From: Pseudomonas koreensis | GTDB lineage: Bacteria > Pseudomonadota > Gammaproteobacteria > Pseudomonadales > Pseudomonadaceae | Assembly: GCF_012986595.1 (NCBI RefSeq) | Contig: NZ_JAAQYM010000001.1 | Coordinates: forward strand, 558,001-622,000 | Reading direction: 5' to 3' | DNA length: 64,000 bases | Shown: piece after piece, positions 32,760-41,504 of the stretch | Numbering within the stretch: position 1 is the stretch's first letter | How the letters are laid out: every line of letters begins with the position of its first letter | The notes under the pieces: model-generated | What the model was told of the DNA's origin: nothing | Database searches by the model: none | The model's input: only the letters and a program-made list of their open reading frames with translations | Program-made: the position numbers and the translations under genes

Positions 32760-33413
32760 TCACGCAGGAAGCGCAGAGCTTAGAGACCACTCACATTCAG
32801 AAAGCGGAAACGATGCACCTGCGTTGAACTCAGCCAGAGCAAACATCTTGATTTCTGGCAAAGCCGTCGCCTGGTTGTTGTCATGCATGTTCAGGCCAGG
32901 ATCGACGGCGACAGCAAATTGCAAACCTGCGTGGGTCGTGTGAACAATGGTGATGGTTGCTTCATCACGCTCACTTTTGGCCGCATTGACTCGTCGTATC
33001 AATCGATTGTGATCACCACTCGACCAACGAGTACCAATCAGTGCCTGCACATCAAAGGAGTAAGGAACGCCGAGCGGCCTCTGCTGATACCACGCTGAAA
33101 TGTTCGGCGTAAAACCCAGTGATTCCACCGCATGGCTCAGCGCTCTGCGGGTACCAGCCTGACGCTCGATCTGCCAGGAAAGCGAAACTGTCAGACGCTT
33201 TTCAGACTCGCTAGCATCGGCGTCCCATTCACTTACACCGCGATCCGCTGCCAGATACGGCAGGAATGCGACCGGTGTCTCGCTCGGATTCATCAATTCA
33301 GGGAACGGCGGCACGATGCGATCAAGCAGTGCGCCGAAGCCCAGATCCAGCCCGCGCTCAAGTGCCGAGCTGTTAGCTGGCAACAAACTCGGACGATGCG
33401 TTGGCTCACTCAT
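32760..33413 (-). CDS. tail protein I (P2 gpI type)
   Basis: The 217-residue protein (LPANSSALERGLDLGFGALL, NPSETPVAFLPYLAADRGVS, LSWQIERQAGTRRALSHAVE) has the gpI signature, including VxEWD and a GT-x-x-x-L segment. It attaches fibres to the baseplate and overlaps gpJ by ATGA. Its last 60 residues lie in more AT-rich DNA bordering the fibre genes. Confidence 0.93.
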   Translation of the reverse strand: MSEPTHRPSLLPANSSALERGLDLGFGALLDRIVPPFPELMNPSETPVAFLPYLAADRGVSEWDADASESEKRLTVSLSWQIERQAGTRRALSHAVESLGFTPNISAWYQQRPLGVPYSFDVQALIGTRWSSGDHNRLIRRVNAAKSERDEATITIVHTTHAGLQFAVAVDPGLNMHDNNQATALPEIKMFALAEFNAGASFPLSECEWSLSSALPA

Positions 33414-34405
33414 AGCGTCAGCACCTCGACCTCGACCGCCGTGCAGTACGGCGCCTGAAACGCAGTGGTCACGATCGGCGCCAGCGGTTCAAGAATCTGC
33501 AACTGCACGGCGCCGGCGCTGTGCAACGTGTAGTCGATCCAGCTAGGATCGACCCGCCCTTCGAGGCGATGGCAACTGTCGGCGTAGGCCTGCAATTGCT
33601 GTTGCGCGGCGACTTTGGTCAGACCCGAATCGGGGCCGGAATTGATCTTCGCCACCACGCGAATCTTGTAACGCTGAATCTCAGCAGCCTTGACCGTGAC
33701 CAGGTCGGTTTCCGGTCGCACATCAGGGCGGGCGAAGTGCTGGCGCACACCATCGAGCAATGCTGCGGATGGCGTGCCATCACCGTCGCGGGACAATACT
33801 GTGACCTGCACTTCACCCGGCGCCGTGCGCCGACCATTGCCGTCCTTGACCTGTGCAGCAAGGCCGTCCGGGTTGAAGGTGTAGGTGACATTCACCACAC
33901 CGGCGTCGGTGGATTCGACCTTCACCGTCGGCCGTTCGCCGAGGGTGAACACCTCACGGCGATACTGCATCCGCGAGCCCGCTGCCGGGGCATGCGGCGC
34001 CAGGTAATAACGCAGCCGGGCGTCGTCGTCGCTTTCATAAATCGGTGGTACTGGCGGGAAGGCCGCCGGATCGCCCGGGTCGAGCAACTGCCGCTCCAGG
34101 CCCATGTCCGCCAGCCGCGCATCGAGATTGCTGCCGGTCGCCCACCACGCCAGCATCTGCTTGATGCGGGCGTTGTATTTGCGTTCGTGGGTTTGCAGGC
34201 GTACGCAGAAAGCTTCGAGCGCCAGGGTCAGCAGTTCGCTCTCGTTTTCCAGGCTGGTCTTGAGTTTTGCCGCGCTGTCCGGTGCTCGGGCGCCGACGTA
34301 TTCGACGACGAAGGTCTTGAACTCGGCGAGCAGGTCTTCGAAGGCGTCGACGGTGATCAGCGCCGGTTCGGCCAACTGATTCTGGCCGGGGATCAACATG
34401 CTCAT
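33410..34405 (-). CDS. baseplate assembly protein J (P2 gpJ type)
   Basis: The 331-residue protein (AKLKTSLENESELLTLALEA, KYNARIKQMLAWWATGSNLD, then SDDDARLRYYLAPHAPAAGS) is the P2-type baseplate wedge. The N-terminal region that positions it on gpW and the IRVVAKINSGPD core are recognisable. ATGA overlaps on both sides show translational coupling. Confidence 0.95.
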   Translation of the reverse strand: MSMLIPGQNQLAEPALITVDAFEDLLAEFKTFVVEYVGARAPDSAAKLKTSLENESELLTLALEAFCVRLQTHERKYNARIKQMLAWWATGSNLDARLADMGLERQLLDPGDPAAFPPVPPIYESDDDARLRYYLAPHAPAAGSRMQYRREVFTLGERPTVKVESTDAGVVNVTYTFNPDGLAAQVKDGNGRRTAPGEVQVTVLSRDGDGTPSAALLDGVRQHFARPDVRPETDLVTVKAAEIQRYKIRVVAKINSGPDSGLTKVAAQQQLQAYADSCHRLEGRVDPSWIDYTLHSAGAVQLQILEPLAPIVTTAFQAPYCTAVEVEVLTL

Positions 34406-34734
34406 GTCACTACCTCGAAGGTCTGTTGACGGTTTTTCCAGGTGCCGGCGAAACGCAGCAGCAAACCGGCACCCTGACGGCTGGCGACGATCACGCTCGG
34501 CTGAAAATCGCTGATCCCGTTCTGCGTGTTGTAAAACGCTTGCGCCGCGTGGCTTTGCGCCAGAAGCAGAACGTCGTCACCGAGGTTCTGCCCCAGCAGC
34601 GAGGGGATCAGCGAGCCATAAAGGGGCCTTTTTTGACGGGTGCCCAGCGGCGTGGTCAGGGCCCGGGTCGCGCGCTGCACAAACTGCAGCCAGTCGTCGA
34701 CCGTGGCCCCGGAGTCTCTATCGATTCCGATCAT
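34402..34734 (-). CDS. baseplate assembly protein W (P2 gpW / gp25 type)
   Basis: The 110-residue protein (MIGIDRDSGATVDDWLQFVQ, ALTTPLGTRQKRPLYGSLI, LLGQNLGDDVLLLAQSH) is an unambiguous GPW/gp25-family wedge protein, with the conserved I-TxxGTRxxRPxYGS motif. It is coupled to gpJ by ATGA. Confidence 0.96.
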   Translation of the reverse strand: MIGIDRDSGATVDDWLQFVQRATRALTTPLGTRQKRPLYGSLIPSLLGQNLGDDVLLLAQSHAAQAFYNTQNGISDFQPSVIVASRQGAGLLLRFAGTWKNRQQTFEVVT

Positions 34735-34748
34735 GGGAAGCTCTTGAT

Positions 34749-35357
34749 TCAGGGGCTGATGACGCGGCCCTGGTGATCCACCAACGGGCCGCTGAAGTGC
34801 ACGCCCGAGGCGTCGATGCTCAGGCCGACGGCACCCAGTTGCAGGTTGATCGCCTGTGGGGTCATCGCCAGTCGCGCCGGGCCGATGCTCAGTTCCAGCG
34901 ATTCGCGGGAACCGGTGAAAGCTGCCGGCCCGTTCTGCCAGTGCAAGGTGTGGCTGGCGTCGTCGTAACCGCTTTCACTGCCATCGACATGCACCCGGCG
35001 CGTCAGCGTCGGCACCGTTGCCGCCGGCGGAAAGCGGTCACTGTTCAGGCCGAACAACGCCACACTCTGCGCCCCGCTTTCGCCACTGCCGTAGTTGAAC
35101 AGCAGACACTGCTCGCCCACGGTGGGAATCCGCGATTCGCTTTGGGCGCCGGCACTCGGGTTGAAGAATTTGATCGAGGGCGTGAGCAACCCGCCGTGGC
35201 TGACCTGGCAGGTGTTGCTCGCAGCGTCGACTGTCTGGCAAATACCGATGCGGCAGAAGCTTTCAGCGCGGCGGTGCAGGTCGTCGATTTCCGCTTCCAT
35301 TTCCGCCAGCCGCTCGATGATCGGCCCCAGTTGCATGCGCAGTAATGCGTCAAACAT
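34749..35357 (-). CDS. baseplate assembly protein V / central spike (P2 gpV type)
   Basis: The 202-residue protein has an N-terminal helix (LGPIIERLAEMEAEIDDLHR), an OB-fold region (GICQTVDAASNTCQVSHGG, PTVGEQCLLFNYGSG) and a repetitive beta C-terminus (INLQLGAVGLSIDASGVHFS) ending in HQGRVISP. That is the gpV spike layout. ATG 35355-35357 is used. It abuts the upstream gene. Confidence 0.92.
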   Translation of the reverse strand: MFDALLRMQLGPIIERLAEMEAEIDDLHRRAESFCRIGICQTVDAASNTCQVSHGGLLTPSIKFFNPSAGAQSESRIPTVGEQCLLFNYGSGESGAQSVALFGLNSDRFPPAATVPTLTRRVHVDGSESGYDDASHTLHWQNGPAAFTGSRESLELSIGPARLAMTPQAINLQLGAVGLSIDASGVHFSGPLVDHQGRVISP

Positions 35358-35360
35358 CAA

Positions 35361-35882
35361 TCAGGCCTCCAGCGCGGTGTATTGGTCGGGGTCGTCGATG
35401 TCGCTGACTTCCCAGGTGCGGGCGAATTTCGGCGTACCGAGCGGGTCGTCGAGCAGGGTCGGGCCGAGGTAGAGGGTCTGGGTGAAGGTCAGCGTCCAGG
35501 CTTTGAATTGCTGGTCGCCTCGAATCAACAGTGACGGCAATCCATCAATATTCATCGGCACATCACATTGATCGCCCGGCAGGCTCCAACGGTTGTCGGT
35601 GATCAGGTTTTTCAGTACAGCAATCAGGTCGCAGGCGGCGAAAGCGCTGGCGGATACGGCCGGAATGACTTGCAGCGATACGGTCATGACGTGGGCAATA
35701 CGCCCGTCAGCGGAGCGTACTCCCGGTGCATTACGATCAAAGTCGATCAACGCCCAGGCCTGAGCGCCTGGTGTTGTGAAGTCTTCGTGATTGCCGACCT
35801 GCAGATTCAGGCCGGCGCTGTTGCGCAAGATTGTCGCCATCGCCGTGAACATCTGCGAAGGCTGCTGGATCGGTGCGGGCAT
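35361..35882 (-). CDS. phage tail-completion-like protein at the start of the P2-like module
   Basis: The 173-residue protein (PIQQPSQMFTAMATILRNSA, AQAWALIDFDRNAPGV, AWTLTFTQTLYLGPTLLDDP) resembles the gp37-like minor tail proteins and is in the same position relative to its module as the gene at 23769, although the sequences differ. It may be the tail terminator of the P2-like tailocin. It starts at MPAPIQQ; the longer open frame upstream overlaps the holin gene. Confidence 0.7.
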   Translation of the reverse strand: MPAPIQQPSQMFTAMATILRNSAGLNLQVGNHEDFTTPGAQAWALIDFDRNAPGVRSADGRIAHVMTVSLQVIPAVSASAFAACDLIAVLKNLITDNRWSLPGDQCDVPMNIDGLPSLLIRGDQQFKAWTLTFTQTLYLGPTLLDDPLGTPKFARTWEVSDIDDPDQYTALEA

Positions 35883-35955
35883 GCGTGACCTCCTTTTCAA
35901 ATGTCCACGCGCAGCCCCGCCGCAACTGTTGCAGCGAGGCAGGAAAGTGAGGGGG

Positions 35956-36297
35956 TTACTGTGGATCGCGCGGCGGTGGTACTTCACAAACGCCAATGCG
36001 TTTTGCGGCCCAGCGCTCGTACAGACCGATGGCCACATCGGCCCCGGCCATGGCGGTCAGGCAGCCGAAGGCGCCAGCCGCCCAGATCGACATGCCGGCG
36101 GCGTACAGCAGCATGATTGCCGACACGCCGCAGATCATGCAGGCGCCGGAGCGCAGGGCCAGACGCCGCAGCAATGGCCAGCCGCGGGCGCCCTCCTTGT
36201 CCGCGCGCCACATTTCGCCGGACACCCCGCCGACGACAGCCAGGAGGATGACCAGCCAGATCGGCATGTCGGCCAATGCTTGTTGCTCGTTTGTCAT
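35956..36297 (-). CDS. holin
   Basis: The 113-residue protein has three hydrophobic segments (about residues 13-27 WLVILLAVVGGVSG, 53-68 CMICGVSAIMLLYAAG and 71-88), a short charged N-terminus and a C-terminal tail rich in Pro and Arg. This is the class of three-helix holins at the start of Pseudomonas tailocin operons. It would permeabilise the inner membrane so the distant endolysin (4661) can act. GGAGGC precedes the ATG. Confidence 0.85.
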   Translation of the reverse strand: MTNEQQALADMPIWLVILLAVVGGVSGEMWRADKEGARGWPLLRRLALRSGACMICGVSAIMLLYAAGMSIWAAGAFGCLTAMAGADVAIGLYERWAAKRIGVCEVPPPRDPQ

Positions 36298-36372
36298 GTC
36301 ACGCCTCCCGGGAGTGCGGATGAATAAAAGAACTGTGAGAAGCCAACCAACGCAGCTCCTCGGTTCTGGGCG

Positions 36373-36948
36373 CTACAGGCGTTCAACAATGACGTTATCG
36401 ATAAAGGCAAAGTTGGCGTACGGGTTTTGCTCGTTGAAAAACGCGAGCGTTGTCTGCGCTGTGATGGCGGTGAATTCGTAAGTGATGGTGCTCCACTCCA
36501 CAGCAACACCTTTAGCTGTCGGGGTATTGAACGTCGACGTTTGCCCGGCCACTTTGACCTGGATGACACCGTCACCGGAGCGGCTGGCAAACCGTGAATT
36601 GCCTGCGCTGAAGGTGAGTCGGTACTTCGCCCCGATGGTCGTGGCGAAGTTCTGTTGAATCCCGCCACCATTGCCATAAACATAATTGGCCAGATCCACG
36701 ATCATCACGCCGTCGGCTGCGACGGAGCCGCCAATTGCATTTGGCATGTTGAAGTACTCGGCACCGGACAGAAAGGTTGTCCAACCGGTGATTGCATTGG
36801 TTTTGGCGGGGGTGTCCAGAATGCAGCCACCACCGCAGGTCGACTGTTCAAAACTGCCGTTGACCAACAGGTTGGCTGCCAGCACATTCGTGCCTGCACC
36901 GAGCAACATTGCGCTGGCCAGGAACGGAGCAAGATATTTCTTAAACAT
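36373..36948 (-). CDS. secreted NGSFE/DUF642-like protein, cargo (moron) gene of the tailocin locus
   Basis: The 191-residue protein has a signal peptide (MFKKYLAPFLASAMLLGAG ... VLA, cleavage near residue 24) followed at once by NLLVNGSFEQS, the start motif of DUF642 and related galactose-binding-like extracellular domains. The rest is beta-rich (YRLTFSAGNSRFA, TITYEFTAITAQTTLAFF, ending FIDNVIVERL). A CGGGC pair may be a disulfide. It is not a tail component and lies between the operon promoter and the holin, behind its own upstream terminator, as morons do. Its role is unknown. Confidence 0.72.
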   Translation of the reverse strand: MFKKYLAPFLASAMLLGAGTNVLAANLLVNGSFEQSTCGGGCILDTPAKTNAITGWTTFLSGAEYFNMPNAIGGSVAADGVMIVDLANYVYGNGGGIQQNFATTIGAKYRLTFSAGNSRFASRSGDGVIQVKVAGQTSTFNTPTAKGVAVEWSTITYEFTAITAQTTLAFFNEQNPYANFAFIDNVIVERL

Positions 36949-37022
36949 ATTCGGGTTTCTCTTCCGTGAAAGGATTGATGGGTAATGCCTCAGGTGTTAT
37001 TGCGAACAAGGCAGGCATTCCA

Positions 37023-37051
37023 AAAAGCCCGGCACTGAGCACCGGGCTTTT
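37023..37051. terminator. intrinsic terminator between the tailocin promoter and the cargo gene
   Basis: A perfect 10-bp stem (AAAAGCCCGG / CCGGGCTTTT) with a 9-base loop is followed on the minus strand by an extra T. It lies about 260 bases after the predicted start of the tailocin transcript and 75 bases before the cargo gene. Confidence 0.82.
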
Positions 37052-37315
37052 CAGTAATGCGCTCCTTCGCCTTCCTTCAAATCCTGTGTTCAAGAAGGAA
37101 GCTGACTTTTCGGCGCTACTGGCGCGGTACGAGTCCATTCAAATTGTTTTTCCGACCGCGGTCCCTGCCCGCCGGATAACTGCTCTTGGTGCTTTACGCT
37201 GCACACCCGGGTCAGTTGCCAACCCTCTGAACCGTTGAGGCCGGTTCATCGCTGCCTGTTCTTGTGGAACTAAAGAGCTGTCTTGCCAGCCGCTTTGTCG
37301 AGCGGCTTGGTGGCA
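37052..37315 (-). other. predicted untranslated leader of the tailocin transcript
   Basis: No convincing gene is present. A 36-codon frame at 37139-37249 (MNRPQRFRGLATD...) has only a weak ribosome site. A bulged hairpin (TCTTGCC ... GGCAAGA, 37281-37318) lies at the very start of the predicted transcript. Together with the terminator at 37023 this could be a control leader. Confidence 0.4.
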
Positions 37316-37344
37316 AGAATATGCATGCATGCATATCCAGTCAA
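37316..37344 (-). promoter_or_regulatory. predicted main tailocin promoter
   Basis: On the minus strand TTGACT (37344-37339) and TATTCT (37321-37316) are separated by exactly 17 bases, a good sigma-70 promoter pointing toward the tailocin genes. The spacer is almost wholly the palindrome at 37319-37336, so repressor binding would block polymerase. Confidence 0.7.
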
Positions 37345-37388
37345 TGCGTAAATGCATTTATTTATGCATAAGAAATGCGCATATGCAT
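37319..37388. promoter_or_regulatory. cluster of TGCAT palindromes, predicted PrtR operators
   Basis: Three dyads lie in 70 bases: the perfect 18-bp palindrome ATATGCATGCATGCATAT (37319-37336), ATGCAT-N6-ATGCAT (37352-37369) and ATGCGCATATGCAT (37375-37388). TGCAT half-sites also occur before the repressor gene (38204-38268), which supports one repressor recognising both regions. Confidence 0.65.
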
Positions 37389-37433
37389 GAAAGCCGCGTT
37401 GTACAAGGGTTTGAGGTTTTGCGCAGACGAAAA

Positions 37434-37456
37434 AAAACCCGCCGACGGCGGGTTTT
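37434..37456 (-). terminator. terminator of the repressor gene
   Basis: AAAACCCGCC / GGCGGGTTTT stem with a 3-base loop, followed on the minus strand by a run of T. It separates repressor transcription from the tailocin promoter. Confidence 0.88.
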
Positions 37457-37473
37457 ATCTGACTGGATTGCGG

Positions 37474-38208
37474 TTAACGGGCGTACATGCCCCACCAGAA
37501 GACGTGACCGAGGATGACGATCTGCTCGTCCTGCATATCCTGGAAGCTGTAGTCCTCGTCCGGATGCTCATCGCGATTGAAGCTGCGCAGACGGATCCCG
37601 GTCGGCAGGCGGTAGAGCTGCTTCACGCGCAACTGACCGTTGTGATTGATCGCGTACAGGTCGCCATCGATGATGTCGCCGATGCCACACTTGCCCGCAT
37701 TCACACCGACGGTGGCGCCGTCACGCAGCACCGGCAACATGCTGTTGCCGCGCACCGTCACACATTTGGCCTGGTCGAACTGCACACCGTTATGGCGCAG
37801 GCTGCGCTTGCCGAAGCGCAGGCTAGAGCGTTCGCTCTCTTCAATGACGAATCTTCCTGATCCAGCAGCCAATTCAACCTCGCGAAGAAAGGGCACCGAC
37901 ACCTCGTCGTCATCGACAGGGGTATCGTCGTCCCACAGGCTTATGTCCTTGAGTTCCGCATGCACGTCATCGCGCGCGCCGCCGGTCGCGGTCGCGACAT
38001 CTGCGCGGCCGCGCAATTGATCGGTGCTCACATTGAAGTATTCGGCAATCTTCGAAATGTGTTTATCCGAAGGATCGACGATCTTCCCGCTGAGAATCCG
38101 CGAGAGCGTGGATTGAGGCACGCCGGTGCGACGGTGGAGCTCCGTGGGGGAGATCCCGTGCTGGTCGAGCAGTGCTCTTAAGACGGAGGATACGTTGCGT
38201 TTTTGCAT
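37474..38208 (-). CDS. prtR: PrtR-type repressor (Cro/CI helix-turn-helix plus S24 LexA-like peptidase)
   Basis: The 244-residue protein has an N-terminal helix-turn-helix (GISPTELHRRTGVPQSTLSR), a linker and a C-terminal S24 domain with GNSMLPVL (catalytic Ser) and a downstream VKQLYR Lys. Such repressors self-cleave with activated RecA, releasing the operon after DNA damage. I use the ATG at 38206-38208 (MQKRNVSSVLRALL); upstream ATG 38217 and TTG 38244 are also in frame. TGCAT half-sites overlap and precede its start, suggesting autoregulation. No PrtN-like activator gene is seen in the window. Confidence 0.92.
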   Translation of the reverse strand: MQKRNVSSVLRALLDQHGISPTELHRRTGVPQSTLSRILSGKIVDPSDKHISKIAEYFNVSTDQLRGRADVATATGGARDDVHAELKDISLWDDDTPVDDDEVSVPFLREVELAAGSGRFVIEESERSSLRFGKRSLRHNGVQFDQAKCVTVRGNSMLPVLRDGATVGVNAGKCGIGDIIDGDLYAINHNGQLRVKQLYRLPTGIRLRSFNRDEHPDEDYSFQDMQDEQIVILGHVFWWGMYAR

Positions 38209-38268
38209 AACGCGCATAGTGCTTGAAGTTTTTTCCGAAGACAAATGCTGATTTGCATAAAACGTGCA
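38204..38268. promoter_or_regulatory. TGCAT half-sites at the repressor start, predicted autoregulatory operator
   Basis: TGCATAACGCGCA (38204-38216), AAATGC (38243-38248) and TGCATAAAACGTGCA (38254-38268) share the half-site of the operators at 37319-37388. They overlap the repressor start region and the mutS upstream region. Confidence 0.5.
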
Positions 38269-38418
38269 TAAATCACAAATGACCGCAGAAAAGTGTCAGC
38301 GGGCCGTCGTGCCTGCGTCGAGCAGACCACCCATGGTAACCTTGCGCCCATCGCGGAAAAGCCCGGCCGTTGCCCCCGCTTTTGCCCTACATCTTTTAAC
38401 GAGTTGCCTGACAATCCG

Positions 38419-41001
38419 ATGAATAAAGCCGTCTCCGACCTGTCCTCCCACACTCCGATGATGCAGCAATACTGGCGCCTGAAGAATCAGCACCCGGATC
38501 AGCTGATGTTCTATCGCATGGGCGACTTCTACGAGATCTTCTATGAAGATGCGAAGAAGGCTGCCAAGTTGCTCGACATCACCCTGACCGCGCGCGGGCA
38601 GTCGGCGGGACAGGCGATTCCGATGTGCGGGATTCCCTACCACGCGGCGGAAGGTTACCTGGCGAAACTGGTCAAGCTCGGCGAGTCGGTGGTGATCTGC
38701 GAGCAGGTCGGCGATCCGGCTACCAGCAAGGGTCCGGTGGAGCGTCAGGTGGTGCGGATCATCACCCCGGGCACGGTCAGCGATGAAGCGCTGCTTGATG
38801 AGCGTCGTGACAACCTGATTGCGGCGGTACTGGGCGATGAGCGCCTGTTCGGTCTGGCCGTGCTGGACATCACCAGCGGCAATTTCACCGTGCTGGAGAT
38901 CAAGGGCTGGGAAAATCTGCTGGCGGAACTGGAGCGGGTCAACCCGGTGGAACTGCTGATCCCGGACGACTGGCCGAAAGACCTGCCGGCGGAAAAACGC
39001 CGTGGCGTGCGTCGTCGCGCGCCGTGGGATTTCGAGCGTGATTCGGCGCTGAAAAGTCTCTGCCAGCAGTTCTCCACGCAAGACCTGAAAGGCTTCGGTT
39101 GCGAAACCCTGACCCTGGCCATCGGCGCCGCCGGTTGCCTGCTGGCATACGCCAAGGAAACCCAGCGCACCGCCCTGCCCCATCTGCGCAGTCTGCGTCA
39201 CGAACGCCTGGATGACACCGTGGTGCTCGACGGCGCCAGCCGTCGCAACCTCGAACTCGACACCAACCTGGCCGGTGGCCGCGACAACACCCTGCAATCG
39301 GTGGTTGATCGTTGCCAGACCGCCATGGGCAGCCGCCTGCTGACCCGTTGGCTAAACCGTCCGCTGCGCGATCTGACCGTGCTGCTGGCGCGCCAGACCT
39401 CGATCACTTGCCTGCTCGACGGTTACCGCTTTGAAAAGCTGCAACCGCAGCTCAAGGAAATCGGCGACATCGAGCGGATTCTGGCACGGATCGGTCTGCG
39501 CAATGCGCGGCCTCGTGACCTCGCGCGCCTGCGCGACGCGCTCAGTGCCCTGCCGCAACTGCAAGTGGCAATGACCGACCTGGAAGCGCCGCACCTGCAA
39601 CGCCTGGCCACCACCACCAGCACCTACCCGGAACTGGCGGCGCTGCTGGAAAAAGCCATCATCGACAACCCGCCGGCAGTGATCCGCGATGGCGGCGTGC
39701 TGAAGACTGGTTACGACAGCGAACTCGACGAGTTGCAATCGCTGAGCGAAAACGCCGGGCAGTTCCTGATCGACCTCGAAGCCCGGGAAAAGGCCCGCAC
39801 CGGCCTGGCCAACCTGAAAGTCGGTTACAACCGCATTCACGGTTACTTCATCGAACTGCCGAGCAAGCAGGCGGAATCCGCGCCGGCCGATTACATCCGT
39901 CGCCAGACTCTCAAGGGCGCCGAGCGCTTCATCACGCCGGAACTGAAAGAATTCGAAGACAAGGCGCTGTCGGCCAAGAGCCGTGCCTTGGCCCGCGAGA
40001 AAATGCTCTACGAAGCCCTGTTGGAAGATCTGATCAGTCAGCTGCCGCCCCTGCAGGACACCGCTGCGGCACTGGCCGAGCTGGACGTGCTGAGCAACCT
40101 TGCCGAGCGTGCACTGAACCTTGACCTGAACTGCCCGCGGTTCGTCAGCGAGCCGTGCATGCGCATCACCCAAGGTCGTCACCCGGTGGTCGAGCAAGTG
40201 CTGACCACGCCGTTCGTGGCCAACGACCTGAGCCTGGATGACAACACCCGGATGCTGGTGATTACCGGTCCGAACATGGGCGGTAAATCCACCTACATGC
40301 GCCAGACCGCGTTGATCGTGCTGTTGGCGCACATCGGCAGCTTCGTCCCGGCAGCCAGTTGCGAACTGTCGCTGGTGGACCGGATCTTTACCCGGATCGG
40401 CTCCAGCGATGACTTGGCCGGTGGCCGCTCGACCTTCATGGTCGAGATGAGCGAAACCGCCAACATCCTGCACAACGCCACCGAACGCAGCCTGGTGCTG
40501 ATGGACGAAGTCGGTCGCGGCACCAGCACTTTCGATGGTCTGTCGCTGGCGTGGGCCGCCGCCGAGCGCCTGGCTCATTTGCGCGCCTATACTTTGTTCG
40601 CGACGCACTACTTCGAACTGACCGTGTTGCCGGAAGCCGAGCCGCTGGTGGCCAACGTGCACCTCAACGCCACCGAGCACAACGAGCGCATCGTGTTCCT
40701 GCACCATGTATTGCCGGGGCCTGCCAGCCAGAGTTACGGCCTGGCTGTAGCGCAACTGGCCGGCGTGCCGAGCGAAGTGATCGTGCGTGCCCGTGAGCAC
40801 CTGAGCCGACTGGAAGACACCGCATTGCCGCATGAGGCGCCCAAGCCAGCCGTCAAAGGCAAGCCGGCCGCCCCGCAGCAAAGCGACATGTTTGCCAGCC
40901 TGCCGCACCCGGTGCTGGATGAGTTGGCGAAAGTGGATCTCGATGACCTGACCCCGCGTCGAGCGCTCGAATTGTTATATGCACTTAAGAACCGGATCTA
41001 A
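38419..41001 (+). CDS. mutS: DNA mismatch repair protein MutS
   Basis: The 860-residue protein begins [20 protein letters not shown], followed by [11 protein letters not shown] with the mismatch-reading Phe37-x-Glu39. It has Walker [10 protein letters not shown] from residue 617, then [15 protein letters not shown] and the C-terminal clamp. The start agrees with E. coli MutS; longer upstream open sequence overlaps the repressor promoter region. It is the right border of the tailocin insertion. MutS recognises base mismatches and recruits MutL. Confidence 0.97.
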   Translation: MNKAVSDLSSHTPMMQQYWRLKNQHPDQLMFYRMGDFYEIFYEDAKKAAKLLDITLTARGQSAGQAIPMCGIPYHAAEGYLAKLVKLGESVVICEQVGDPATSKGPVERQVVRIITPGTVSDEALLDERRDNLIAAVLGDERLFGLAVLDITSGNFTVLEIKGWENLLAELERVNPVELLIPDDWPKDLPAEKRRGVRRRAPWDFERDSALKSLCQQFSTQDLKGFGCETLTLAIGAAGCLLAYAKETQRTALPHLRSLRHERLDDTVVLDGASRRNLELDTNLAGGRDNTLQSVVDRCQTAMGSRLLTRWLNRPLRDLTVLLARQTSITCLLDGYRFEKLQPQLKEIGDIERILARIGLRNARPRDLARLRDALSALPQLQVAMTDLEAPHLQRLATTTSTYPELAALLEKAIIDNPPAVIRDGGVLKTGYDSELDELQSLSENAGQFLIDLEAREKARTGLANLKVGYNRIHGYFIELPSKQAESAPADYIRRQTLKGAERFITPELKEFEDKALSAKSRALAREKMLYEALLEDLISQLPPLQDTAAALAELDVLSNLAERALNLDLNCPRFVSEPCMRITQGRHPVVEQVLTTPFVANDLSLDDNTRMLVITGPNMGGKSTYMRQTALIVLLAHIGSFVPAASCELSLVDRIFTRIGSSDDLAGGRSTFMVEMSETANILHNATERSLVLMDEVGRGTSTFDGLSLAWAAAERLAHLRAYTLFATHYFELTVLPEAEPLVANVHLNATEHNERIVFLHHVLPGPASQSYGLAVAQLAGVPSEVIVRAREHLSRLEDTALPHEAPKPAVKGKPAAPQQSDMFASLPHPVLDELAKVDLDDLTPRRALELLYALKNRI

Positions 41002-41164
41002 GCACCGAAGAACCGGATATAACGCAAACGGCTTCAAGCTGTTAGAATCTCGCGCGGTTTGGGATGCTGCTGGCTAATAGCCTGGCTGGCAGACATCGCT
41101 CCCGAACCTGGCGACCCCAACCGTGAAGGGGCAACGCTGCCGCCGCCTGAGGAGAAAATTAGAA

Positions 41165-41488
41165 ATGACCTTCGTCGTCACCGACAACTGCATCAAGTGC
41201 AAGTACACCGACTGCGTAGAAGTGTGTCCGGTGGACTGCTTTTACGAAGGCCCGAACTTCCTGGTAATTCACCCGGACGAGTGCATCGACTGCGCGCTGT
41301 GCGAGCCAGAATGCCCGGCCGTGGCCATTTTCTCCGAGGACGAAGTTCCGGAAGATATGCAGGAGTTCATCCAGCTGAACGTTGAGTTGGCCGAAATCTG
41401 GCCAAACATCACCGAGAAGAAAGAATCGCTGCCGGACGCCGAAGAGTGGGATGGCGTCAAAGGCAAGATCAAAGACCTCGAACGCTGA
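41165..41488 (+). CDS. fdxA: 7Fe-8S ferredoxin FdxA
   Basis: The 107-residue protein has [20 protein letters not shown] and [16 protein letters not shown], the two cysteine clusters of the [3Fe-4S][4Fe-4S] ferredoxin family, and the C-terminal extension ([15 protein letters not shown]) typical of FdxA. It carries electrons in the cytoplasm; the partner in Pseudomonas is not well defined. ATG 41165 follows GAGGAG. The gene ends at a strong terminator and faces rsmZ. Confidence 0.95.
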   Translation: MTFVVTDNCIKCKYTDCVEVCPVDCFYEGPNFLVIHPDECIDCALCEPECPAVAIFSEDEVPEDMQEFIQLNVELAEIWPNITEKKESLPDAEEWDGVKGKIKDLER

Positions 41489-41504
41489 TCTGTCGCGTGT
41501 TCTG

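Larger units (their letters stand above)
4164..38208 (-). mobile_element. composite tailocin (phage-tail bacteriocin) locus between cinA and mutS
   Basis: All genes from 38208 down to 4164 are on the minus strand: repressor, secreted cargo, holin, a P2-like contractile tail, a Mu/SfV-like contractile tail, six fibre-chaperone pairs, endolysin and spanins. No terminase, portal, capsid, replication or integrase gene is present, which separates a domesticated tailocin from a prophage. The mutS-cinA interval is a known tailocin site in the P. fluorescens group. I saw no flanking direct repeats. Confidence 0.93.

Noticed and set aside
36941..37357. Two short minus-strand frames (65 and 72 codons) in the regulatory region
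   Set aside because: They overlap the terminator and the promoter/operator palindromes, lack good ribosome sites and do not resemble PrtN or other regulators.
4164..38208. Complete prophage
   Set aside because: No terminase, portal, capsid, integrase or replication genes and no flanking direct repeats were found; the content is tails, fibres, regulator and lysis only.
39352..40908. 518-codon open frame on the minus strand
   Set aside because: Antisense to mutS; no ribosome site or domain.
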